A stretch of DNA of 5,387 bases, from assembly GCA_964230965.1 (NCBI GenBank), contig CAXRJA010000090.1:1-5387 (forward strand). The letters run 5' to 3'. Below the pieces are notes generated by a model. The model was not told the DNA's origin. It searched no databases and worked only from the letters and a program-made list of their open reading frames with translations. Positions 1-5,387 of this stretch are shown here, one piece after another. Source of the DNA: UBA8290 sp964230965 (GTDB lineage Bacteria; Bacillota_I; Bacilli_A; Acholeplasmatales; Acholeplasmataceae). Both the position numbers and the translations under genes were made by a program. Numbering within the stretch: the first letter of the stretch is position 1; each line of letters starts with the position of its first letter.

Positions 1-2
1 TT

Positions 3-1559
3 ATTTTTTCTGAAGATACATTTAAACAAAAACGCTTTGAATACGAAATCGACAATGATCGATTGTTTAGTTTTTTAGATATTTATCAAGAAGATGAAAA
101 TAATATTAGAGTGATAGAAGTAAAAGCGACAACATCTAAAAAGTTTGAGGACGCGACTTTTTATTTTAAACGTGGCAAAGATAAACATCACATGTTTGAA
201 AAAGTGGTCGATATGTATTATCCATATCATCTTTTACATGAAGATGTGTCTAAAAATTATCAAGAAAAATACATAAAAATGCAAGATAAAGATCATGCTA
301 TTGGTGAATATATGTATGATATTGCCTATCAAAGATATATCATCGATCATGTATTAAAAACATCTAAAAAAGTATCTTATTTTTTAGCAATACTCAACCA
401 CCAATATGTATTTGACGGAGCTTATGATAAAGAAAATAAACCTGTGTACTCAGATGATATCATAACCCTTGTAGATGTAAGTGCCATTACAAAAGAGATG
501 ATGCCTGCATTAGATTATGATGTTTCACATGTATTACATTTAGTGAATGAACTCAACGTTGAACCTGTTCCACTTGGGAAACATTGTTTTTATAAAAAAG
601 ATAAAGAATGTCCTTTTGTACCTATTTGTTTTAAGCATGTCCCAAGAGAAGATCATATTTTGACGTATTTAGATAGACATCACGGCTATGTTTATGAGAA
701 AAAAGGGGAGACGATTGATATTTGGGATATTTTAAATGAAGGGCATACACATGCATTAGAATTAAAAGATGCATTACTTGACCCAAATCAATATAAATCA
801 CCAAATCGAATTATAAAAAATAGAATTCAAAAAGAAACAGTGGCGCATTTTAAAACTTTTCAAAACGATCAACCATATGTGAATAAGAAGATGATTGGAA
901 AAATTTTAAATACTTTCACATATCCAATATATCACTTAGATTTTGAATCTTTTCCAGCACCTCTACCAAGATTTCAAGGTGAAATACCTTATATGCAATC
1001 ACTCTTTCAATTTTCTATTCATGTAGAAAAAAAACCAGGTATGTGTGATATGGAAAAAGATCATGTTGGATTTTTATCCAACTCACACCAAGACCAAAGA
1101 AGAACACTTGTAGAATCTATGTTAAATGCGATTAAAGAAGATGATGGTACGATTATTGTTTGGAATGATTCATTTGAAAAAACACGCATCAGAGAGTTGG
1201 CACGATTATTTCCTGAATACGAAGAAAGACTTTTAGATATTCATGATCGTATTTATGATTTAATGAAAGTCTTTAAGGGTGATAAAGATATTCAAGGTGA
1301 ATCAATGATGAATTATTATGACAGGCGCATGCAAGGGTCTTTCTCTATAAAAAAAGTACTACCACTTTTCAGTTATTTAAGCCACCAAGCACTTGATGTC
1401 AAACATGGTGGTGAAGCGATGGAAGTGTATGCCCATTTTCCTAATTATGATCAAAAGACCTTTCATCAAAAATATCATGCACTCATTGAATATTGTAAAC
1501 TTGATACATATGCAATGGTAGAGATATTAAGAGGATTAAGGGAAATGAGCCAAAAATAA
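3..1559 (+). CDS. DUF2779 family protein, Cas4/RecB-like nuclease fused to DEDDy exonuclease-like domain (5' partial)
   Basis: The frame is open to the left edge, so the gene starts upstream; the TTG at 63 is not a credible start because frame-consistent protein continues before it. Residues here are numbered from the codon at 63. The N-terminal half looks like a PD-(D/E)XK nuclease: D6, then E19-V20-K21 (IEVKATTS), a DIAYQ helix (86-90), and cysteines 175, 183 and 189 (CX7CX5C) that could ligate an Fe-S cluster as in Cas4/AddB. The expected fourth cysteine would lie upstream. The C-terminal half has exonuclease-like motifs: HLDFESF (291-297; D293, E295), VWNDSFEKTRI (367-377), the DUF2779-type GSFSIKKVLP (425-434) and YCKLD (477-481), a Y-x3-D DEDDy-type third motif. 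The family has no settled function that I know; DNA or RNA processing or repair is inferred. No clear terminator follows the stop, so some transcription may continue into the helicase gene. Confidence 0.85.
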   Translation: MFSEDTFKQKRFEYEIDNDRLFSFLDIYQEDENNIRVIEVKATTSKKFEDATFYFKRGKDKHHMFEKVVDMYYPYHLLHEDVSKNYQEKYIKMQDKDHAIGEYMYDIAYQRYIIDHVLKTSKKVSYFLAILNHQYVFDGAYDKENKPVYSDDIITLVDVSAITKEMMPALDYDVSHVLHLVNELNVEPVPLGKHCFYKKDKECPFVPICFKHVPREDHILTYLDRHHGYVYEKKGETIDIWDILNEGHTHALELKDALLDPNQYKSPNRIIKNRIQKETVAHFKTFQNDQPYVNKKMIGKILNTFTYPIYHLDFESFPAPLPRFQGEIPYMQSLFQFSIHVEKKPGMCDMEKDHVGFLSNSHQDQRRTLVESMLNAIKEDDGTIIVWNDSFEKTRIRELARLFPEYEERLLDIHDRIYDLMKVFKGDKDIQGESMMNYYDRRMQGSFSIKKVLPLFSYLSHQALDVKHGGEAMEVYAHFPNYDQKTFHQKYHALIEYCKLDTYAMVEILRGLREMSQK

Positions 1560-1565
1560 TAACTA

Positions 1566-1574
1566 TGGTATAAT
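1566..1574 (+). promoter_or_regulatory. Extended -10 promoter for the helicase gene
   Basis: TGGTATAAT is a perfect TATAAT (1569-1574) with the TG of an extended -10 one base upstream. The -35 is poor: the region 16-18 bases upstream lies at the end of the DUF2779 gene and has at most about three matches to TTGACA. Initiation would fall near 1581, giving a leader of about 80 nt before the ATG at 1661. Confidence 0.7.
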
Positions 1575-1660
1575 AGCTAAGTTGTTCACTATACTTTAAG
1601 AATCGTGCGTTAAAAAATAACATAGATATGCAGGGTTTTTAGCAACATATAAGGAGATTT

Positions 1661-2866
1661 ATGTTATTTTCATCTTTACCACTGATTCAACCTATTTTAA
1701 AAGCTGTTGATAAAAAAGGATACACAACACCATCGCCGATCCAAGAAGCAGCTATCCCTGTCATTGTTGAAGGGAAAAATGTATTAGGACGTGCTGAAAC
1801 AGGGACAGGAAAAACAGCAGCATTTTCACTACCGATTATTCAAACACTTTTTAAACTTGGTAATAAAAGACATCCAAGTGCACTTGTATTAGCACCAACA
1901 AGAGAACTTGTTGAGCAAATCAAAGACTCTTTCATAAGCTACGGGTCGTTTACAAATCTAAAAGTGCTCGCAGTGTATGGTGGCGTCTCAGATAGACCTC
2001 AAAAGCAAAAGCTTGCAAAAGGCATTGATATATTAGTTGCAACGCCTGGTAGGTTACTCGATCTAATCAATCAAAAAGCGGTGATGTTAAAATTTATAAG
2101 CCATTTTGTTATCGATGAAGCAGACCGTATGTTCGATATGGGGTTTATTGCTGATGTCACTAAAATCATAAATATACTTCCCAAAAAGAAACAGACATTG
2201 ATGTTTTCTGCGACGCTTGATCGAGAAGTGATGGCACTTGCAGATCAACATATTGGAACATACGAAGTTGTGGATGTCGCCAATGAAAAAGTAGATTTAG
2301 CTCATATTGCACAACAACTTTTTTATGTTTCTAAACGTAAAAAAATTGAATTACTCAAACTTCATATTAAAGAAGGACCGGCATTACAAACACTGATTTT
2401 TACAAGAACAAAAAGAGGTGCAGATCAATTATCTAAATTACTTTCTGACATGCATTTAAAGGTTGCTGTTATACATGGTGATAAATCTCAACATCTAAGA
2501 CTGAGAGCGCTTCAAGGATTTAAAGCACATAAATATGAATTTTTAATTGCAACAGATGTTGCAGCAAGAGGTTTGGATATACCGGCACTCCCTCGAATCA
2601 TTAACTATGATGTTCCTGAACAAGCAGATGCTTATATTCATCGCATGGGACGTACTGGACGTGCAGGTTTATCAGGAGATGTTTATACGTACTGCTCAAA
2701 AGAAGAAAGGTTATTATTAAAACCTATTTTTAAGGAATTGGAATCACCACTTATTTCAACGAAACATCCATTTGAAGAAGTTGTAGAAGTTAAAAAGATT
2801 CAAGCAAGACCTTTTGCAAAAAAATCTGGTAAGCATCGTTATCGTTTATCTGGTAGAAAAAGATAA
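1661..2866 (+). CDS. rhlE: DEAD-box ATP-dependent RNA helicase, RhlE type
   Basis: This is a cytoplasmic RNA helicase that would use ATP to open RNA duplexes, likely in ribosome assembly or mRNA decay. All core motifs are present in order: Q motif GYTTPSPIQ (20-28), motif I AETGTGKT (45-52), Ia PTREL (79-83), Ib TPGR (128-131), II DEAD (152-155), III SAT (183-185), IV LIFTRT (245-250), V TDVAARGLD (298-306) and VI HRMGRTGR (327-334). The run DEADRMFDMGFI after motif II is the RhlE-style sequence, which is why I prefer RhlE over CshA/DeaD; the symbol is by subfamily resemblance. At 401 residues it is little more than the two RecA-like domains plus a short basic tail (about 378-401, rich in K and R) that may bind RNA. 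AAGGAG at 1651-1656 supports the ATG start. It has its own promoter and a terminator just after the stop. Confidence 0.95.
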   Translation: MLFSSLPLIQPILKAVDKKGYTTPSPIQEAAIPVIVEGKNVLGRAETGTGKTAAFSLPIIQTLFKLGNKRHPSALVLAPTRELVEQIKDSFISYGSFTNLKVLAVYGGVSDRPQKQKLAKGIDILVATPGRLLDLINQKAVMLKFISHFVIDEADRMFDMGFIADVTKIINILPKKKQTLMFSATLDREVMALADQHIGTYEVVDVANEKVDLAHIAQQLFYVSKRKKIELLKLHIKEGPALQTLIFTRTKRGADQLSKLLSDMHLKVAVIHGDKSQHLRLRALQGFKAHKYEFLIATDVAARGLDIPALPRIINYDVPEQADAYIHRMGRTGRAGLSGDVYTYCSKEERLLLKPIFKELESPLISTKHPFEEVVEVKKIQARPFAKKSGKHRYRLSGRKR

Positions 2867-2867
2867 C

Positions 2868-2893
2868 AAGAGACATGGTTCATGTCTTTTTTT
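2868..2893 (+). terminator. Intrinsic terminator after the helicase gene
   Basis: AGACATG (2871-2877) pairs perfectly with CATGTCT (2881-2887) around a three-base GTT loop, and the stem can extend with G2870-T2888 and two A-T pairs. Seven Ts (2887-2893) follow. The hairpin starts one base after the stop codon at 2864-2866. The T-run leads directly into the next promoter. Confidence 0.88.
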
Positions 2894-2894
2894 A

Positions 2895-2903
2895 TGCTAA
2901 AAT
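2895..2903 (+). promoter_or_regulatory. Extended -10 promoter for the phosphodiesterase gene, abutting the terminator
   Basis: TGCTAAAAT is an extended -10 (TG at 2895-2896, TAAAAT at 2898-2903) beginning two bases after the terminator T-run. The -35 position would fall inside the terminator hairpin and shows no good match, so recognition would rest on the extended -10. Predicted initiation near 2910 coincides with the ribosome site AAGAGGG (2911-2917), so the leader would be only about 12 nt. Confidence 0.6.
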
Positions 2904-2921
2904 AAAAAATAAGAGGGAATC

Positions 2922-3881
2922 ATGAAAAAAATTAAAAGAAGATATCTTATATTATCGATAATAGGAATTATTTTAACGTTTTTAGCAATTGGGCCAAAAC
3001 CACAATTTGATAGAACAAATCCTTTTATGGCATCCAATGATAAAACTTTAGTCATGGCACATGCTGGTGGTAAAGGGGTGTATCCTGATAATACGATGAA
3101 GGCTTATCAATATGCATTTGATTTAGGGGTGGATGTGCTTGAAATGGATCTACAAATGACGCAAGATGGAATCCTAGTTTTATCTCACGGTGAAAATGTC
3201 ACAGGCAATACGAAAGAACATTCTAATTGTGATACGTTAATTTGGAAAGAAACATATGCTTATTTATACAACAATTGTAATTTCGCCTATACATATCAAG
3301 AATCCGATGGTAGCTATTTATATAGAGACTTCACACAAGAAGAAGTTCATTTAGAAAAGGTATATTTACCGACACTTGAAGAAGTTTTTCAAACATTTGG
3401 AAAACAAACATTATATAATATTGAAATTAAAGCAGATGGTGATGCACCAAGAAATGATGTTGCAGATGCTCTTTATGATTTGATGGACGCATACGATGTC
3501 ATTGATCATGTATTAGTTGCAACTGCATTTGATGATATTAGTGAACATATCTTAAACACATATCCTGATGTCTATCTATCCACTTCTTTAGGTTCTGCGA
3601 GAACGTGGATTGTTGGGATGTATACCATGACATCTATTACACTTGGAAGACCCCCATATGCAGCGATTCAAGTACCTACAAGTTATGGCTTCCCTGTCAT
3701 AAATACACTTCAGTTAGATACAAGATATTTAATACGAACCGCACAATCTCATAATATCGCGATGCATTATTGGACTGTGAATGATGCAGAAACGATGCGT
3801 ACATTAATCGCAAGAGGTGCAGACGGTATTATCACAGACTATCCAGAATTGCTCATGTCAATCCTAGAAGAAGAGGCATAA
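2922..3881 (+). CDS. Membrane-anchored glycerophosphodiester phosphodiesterase (GDPD) family protein
   Basis: The family hydrolyses glycerophosphodiesters to glycerol 3-phosphate and an alcohol. Residues 1-7 are basic and about 8-24 hydrophobic with no lipobox, so an uncleaved anchor holding the domain outside the cell is likely. The GDPD TIM barrel follows: VMAHAGG (44-50), YPDNT (54-58), EMDLQMTQDG (74-83), SHGE (88-91), YNIEIK (165-170), HYWTVN (282-287) and GADGIITDYP (299-308). The two catalytic histidines (H47, H89) and the metal ligands E74, D76 and E168 appear present. Three usual positions differ: HRG is HAG (A48), PENT is PDNT (D56) and HD is HG (G90). The only two cysteines, C103 and C119, lie in an insertion of about 40 residues and could form a disulfide. 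AAGAGGG at 2911-2917 supports the ATG. Choline or glycerol diesters from membrane lipids or medium are possible substrates; altered specificity cannot be excluded. Confidence 0.88.
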   Translation: MKKIKRRYLILSIIGIILTFLAIGPKPQFDRTNPFMASNDKTLVMAHAGGKGVYPDNTMKAYQYAFDLGVDVLEMDLQMTQDGILVLSHGENVTGNTKEHSNCDTLIWKETYAYLYNNCNFAYTYQESDGSYLYRDFTQEEVHLEKVYLPTLEEVFQTFGKQTLYNIEIKADGDAPRNDVADALYDLMDAYDVIDHVLVATAFDDISEHILNTYPDVYLSTSLGSARTWIVGMYTMTSITLGRPPYAAIQVPTSYGFPVINTLQLDTRYLIRTAQSHNIAMHYWTVNDAETMRTLIARGADGIITDYPELLMSILEEEA

Positions 3882-3895
3882 TGTCCTCTTTTTTT
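3867..3895 (+). terminator. Intrinsic terminator overlapping the end of the phosphodiesterase gene
   Basis: AAGAGG (3871-3876) pairs with CCTCTT (3885-3890), and the stem can extend outward through G3870-T3891 and A-T pairs, followed by or sharing the T-run 3889-3895. The stop codon TAA (3879-3881) lies in the loop, and the 5' arm encodes the last glutamates of the protein (EEEA). The terminator is therefore partly coding. Confidence 0.82.
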
Positions 3896-3896
3896 A

Positions 3897-3905
3897 TGCT
3901 ATAAT
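3897..3905 (+). promoter_or_regulatory. Extended -10 promoter for the CHR transporter operon, abutting the terminator
   Basis: TGCTATAAT is a perfect TATAAT (3900-3905) with an extended TG, starting two bases after the terminator T-run. The bases where a -35 would sit (about 3876-3883) are in the terminator loop and do not resemble TTGACA. Initiation near 3911-3912 would leave a leader of about 10 nt, barely holding the ribosome site TGGAGA (3912-3917) before the ATG at 3922. Confidence 0.7.
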
Positions 3906-3921
3906 ATCAAGTGGAGATTAT

Positions 3922-4473
3922 ATGACTTTTACACAACTATTTTTACAATTTTTTAAATTTGGCATGTTCACTTTTGGTGGCGGCTATGCCATGATTCCAA
4001 TGATGAGTCGTGTTTTTGTTGATGAGGAAAAGCTTATTGATGAAGATACGATGACAGATTATATTGCAATTTCTCAAATTGCACCGGGTATGATTGCCAT
4101 TAATATGGCAAATGTTATCGGTAGACATCTAAAAGGTAAAAGAGGTAGTTTTATCGCTGTGAGCGGTGTCGCATTACCATCTTTAATCATTATTTCTATT
4201 ATTGCAGCATTTATTCCAAACATTATGACAATACCTTTGGTTAATGACGCGATACAAGGGATTGTGATTTCAGTGATTTTATTGTTGTCTCTAACTGTCT
4301 TTAAACTGCTAAAATACTTAAGTCAATATTGGTATTTAATTCTCTATGCTATTTCTATATCAATTACGGTTTTCTTTTTTAGCATTCCGATCGTACTGGT
4401 TATTTTATCTGCCATTGTTTTAGGAAGTTTGCATGCATTCATATTATCTAAAAAGGACATCCAACATGATTGA
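3922..4473 (+). CDS. CHR family (chromate-type) transporter, first half-size subunit
   Basis: This integral membrane protein of 183 residues is one CHR domain. Family full-length members carry two such domains of about 400 residues in total, while many Firmicutes encode them as adjacent half-size genes that work together. The N-terminal signature FFKFGMFTFGGGYAMIP (10-26) and the loop SQIAPGMIAINMANVIG (51-67) are characteristic; the second proline of the usual PGP is M57. Hydrophobic segments follow at about 75-99, 107-130 and 136-175, ending in a short polar tail. The downstream gene is the matching partner and overlaps by 8 bases, consistent with a heterodimer. Chromate or sulfate is the substrate known for characterised members; the true substrate here is not shown by sequence. 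It stops with TGA, evidence for the standard genetic code. The short leader at 3911-3921 implies initiation very near the ribosome site. Confidence 0.92.
   Translation: MTFTQLFLQFFKFGMFTFGGGYAMIPMMSRVFVDEEKLIDEDTMTDYIAISQIAPGMIAINMANVIGRHLKGKRGSFIAVSGVALPSLIIISIIAAFIPNIMTIPLVNDAIQGIVISVILLLSLTVFKLLKYLSQYWYLILYAISISITVFFFSIPIVLVILSAIVLGSLHAFILSKKDIQHD
4451..4457 (+). promoter_or_regulatory. Ribosome binding site deciding the start of the second CHR subunit
   Basis: AAAAGGA lies eight bases upstream of ATG 4466, inside the end of the first CHR gene. It favours 4466 over the in-frame ATG at 4433. That ATG has its own weaker candidate, AGGAAG at 4422-4427, so the choice is not absolute. Confidence 0.65.
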
Positions 4474-4990
4474 GTTATTATTTATATTTTTGTATGTTGG
4501 ATTTCTAACAATTGGTGGTGGCATTGTTGCAATCCCAATCATTCAACAACAAGTCGTTTCTAAAGGTCTTATTTCGCTCACAGATTTTATTGTGATGATT
4601 GGTGTTGCAGAATCTACACCAGGTCCAATTGGGATCAATGTCTCAACATTTGTGGGGTATGATCAATTTGGCATTATTGGAGCACTCATTACTACAATAG
4701 CATTTATTACCCCATCATTTTTGATTTTATTTCTCAGTATTAACTGGATAAAAAAATATCGAAAGCATCCCTATGTCAATCAATGGTTTAAATATTTGAA
4801 AGCGGTCGTTGCAGGACTCATTATGTATGCAACATTTACATTAATCGATATTGGATTTTTTCAAACATCTTCATTAGATTTTCGATCTTTTATTATATTA
4901 GGTATATTGATACTTGCTTCGATAAAGTTATATAAAAAGCCATGGGCAATTGTTGTAATTGGTGGTATATTAGGCATCCTTATATACTAA
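4466..4990 (+). CDS. CHR family (chromate-type) transporter, second half-size subunit
   Basis: Starting at ATG 4466, this is a 174-residue membrane protein, the second CHR domain of the pair. It has FLYVGFLTIGGGIVAIP (8-24), the loop VAESTPGPIGINVSTFVGY (47-65) with the intact PGP motif, and hydrophobic segments at about 70-92, 111-130, 140-154 and 159-174. The start at 4466 makes its N terminus match the short one of the first subunit; the ATG at 4433 would add 11 polar residues (HSYYLKRTSN after Met). Start and upstream stop overlap as ATGATTGA (4466-4473), indicating translational coupling and roughly equal synthesis of the two halves, as expected of a heterodimeric exporter. The substrate is presumed to be an oxyanion such as chromate from the family; no nearby chromate-responsive regulator or reductase is seen in the window. 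Confidence 0.9.
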   Translation: MIELLFIFLYVGFLTIGGGIVAIPIIQQQVVSKGLISLTDFIVMIGVAESTPGPIGINVSTFVGYDQFGIIGALITTIAFITPSFLILFLSINWIKKYRKHPYVNQWFKYLKAVVAGLIMYATFTLIDIGFFQTSSLDFRSFIILGILILASIKLYKKPWAIVVIGGILGILIY

Positions 4991-4998
4991 AAAGGAGA
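4991..4998 (+). promoter_or_regulatory. Strong ribosome binding site of the HEPN-like/CBS gene
   Basis: AAAGGAGA follows the stop codon of the second CHR gene directly and lies five bases before ATG 5004. There is no room in the 13-base gap for a separate promoter, so the next gene is probably co-transcribed with the transporter pair. Confidence 0.8.
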
Positions 4999-5003
4999 TT
5001 TAA

Positions 5004-5387
5004 ATGACAAATTATGAGGCGTTCATTGTTTTGTGTAATAAATTTACAAGATATTTATCGGATACATATCAATTAAAGTCAACGTCTACGATGGGGCAAG
5101 TTATAAGAATATTAAGACACCGTCATCCCCTTATCAAATATCACTTTGAAGCACTCGATAGTTATGCAGATTTGAGAAATATGTTAGTACATGAAACATA
5201 TAATAAACATGTACTTGCACAACCATCTGATCATGTTATAGAACATTTTCAGTGGATATATGAAAGTGTTTTAACACCGATCACACTGAAAGATTTAATG
5301 CATAAAGATGTCATATCTTTAGATGCAGCGATGACATTTGCTGATGTTTTAGATCATATCAAATCATATACATTCACGCATTATCCT
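5004..5387 (+). CDS. HEPN-like domain plus CBS domain protein (3' partial)
   Basis: The frame runs open from ATG 5004 to the window end, giving 128 residues with no stop. Residues 1-85 are predicted mostly helical and include YADLRNMLVHE (54-64). Its R58-N59-x3-H63 fits the Rx4-6H motif of HEPN domains, with Asn after Arg as often seen in HEPN ribonucleases. After a short link (APSDHV-like, 72-78, then a helix) the stretch from about 92 onward, PITLKDLM...VISLDAAMTFADVLDHI...FTHYP, matches the beginning of a CBS domain, the adenosine-nucleotide-binding module; the rest is outside the window. I recall similar CBS proteins with an RN-x-x-VHE N-terminal region in Firmicutes, usually annotated only as CBS domain protein. 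Function is unknown: it could be an RNA-cleaving or RNA-binding protein gated by a nucleotide, or a non-catalytic sensor. It lies 13 bases after the CHR pair, so a link with transport is possible but inferred. Confidence 0.7.
   Translation, partial: MTNYEAFIVLCNKFTRYLSDTYQLKSTSTMGQVIRILRHRHPLIKYHFEALDSYADLRNMLVHETYNKHVLAQPSDHVIEHFQWIYESVLTPITLKDLMHKDVISLDAAMTFADVLDHIKSYTFTHYP

Noticed and set aside
63..65. TTG as start codon of the first gene
   Set aside because: The frame continues upstream to the window edge with protein-like sequence (ending FEYEIDNDR before it), and the PD-(D/E)XK fold needs more N-terminal residues. The gene is cut by the window.
1590..1595. TATACT as a second promoter -10 before the helicase
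   Set aside because: It has no TG extension and no -35 at a suitable distance; the perfect extended TATAAT at 1569-1574 is a better explanation.
1560..1660. Terminator after the DUF2779 gene
   Set aside because: No hairpin followed by a T-run is seen; the TTTTT at 1636-1640 has no adjoining stem.
3943..4128. Minus-strand open frame of 61 codons
   Set aside because: It lies wholly inside the first CHR gene, has no ribosome site or family resemblance, and is explained as the antisense shadow of a well-supported gene.
4433..4435. Upstream ATG for the second CHR subunit
   Set aside because: It would add a polar 11-residue extension not matching the short N terminus of CHR halves; the ATG at 4466 has a ribosome site and a typical stop/start overlap. 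A weak site (4422-4427) means it is not fully excluded.
1..5387. CRISPR array, insertion sequence, tRNA or rRNA
   Set aside because: No regularly spaced repeats, terminal inverted repeats, transposase or structural RNA signature is visible; the Cas4-like domain in the first gene alone does not indicate CRISPR.

Overview
The window is a compact, AT-rich stretch with every gene on the plus strand and gaps of 13 to about 100 bases. It suggests a Mollicutes-like organism that uses the standard code, most plausibly an Acholeplasma relative. The support is low GC, strong AAAGGAG-type ribosome sites, TGnTATAAT promoters, a DUF2779 protein and a wall-less-style gene set. The gene ending at 4473 stops with TGA, and reading through it would leave the CHR fold. 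That argues against the UGA=Trp code of Mycoplasma and Spiroplasma. The assignment is inference; other low-GC Firmicutes remain possible.

Layout: (1) 3-1559 is the C-terminal part of a DUF2779 protein, a Cas4/RecB-like PD-(D/E)XK nuclease half fused to a DEDDy exonuclease-like half. Its 5' end lies outside the window. (2) A promoter at 1566-1574 precedes an RhlE-type DEAD-box RNA helicase (1661-2866) with a leader of about 80 nt. (3) After a hairpin terminator whose T-run merges into the next promoter comes a membrane-anchored glycerophosphodiester phosphodiesterase (2922-3881) with a modified active site. (4) A second, very similar terminator/promoter module starts an apparent operon: two half-size CHR (chromate-type) transporter subunits (3922-4473 and 4466-4990, overlapping by 8 bases), then a gene cut by the window end (5004-5387). 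That last gene appears to join a HEPN-like helical domain (RNMLVH motif) to the beginning of a CBS domain.

The genes look like three or four short transcription units rather than one pathway: nucleic-acid processing (the DUF2779 nuclease and the helicase), envelope/lipid head-group metabolism (the phosphodiesterase), and anion transport with a possible nucleotide-sensing or RNA-acting partner. No rRNA, tRNA, CRISPR array, insertion sequence or phage gene was seen. The two points most worth following are the repeated terminator-promoter fusion, which predicts transcripts with leaders of only about 10-12 nt, and the HEPN-like/CBS protein coupled to the CHR transporter pair.
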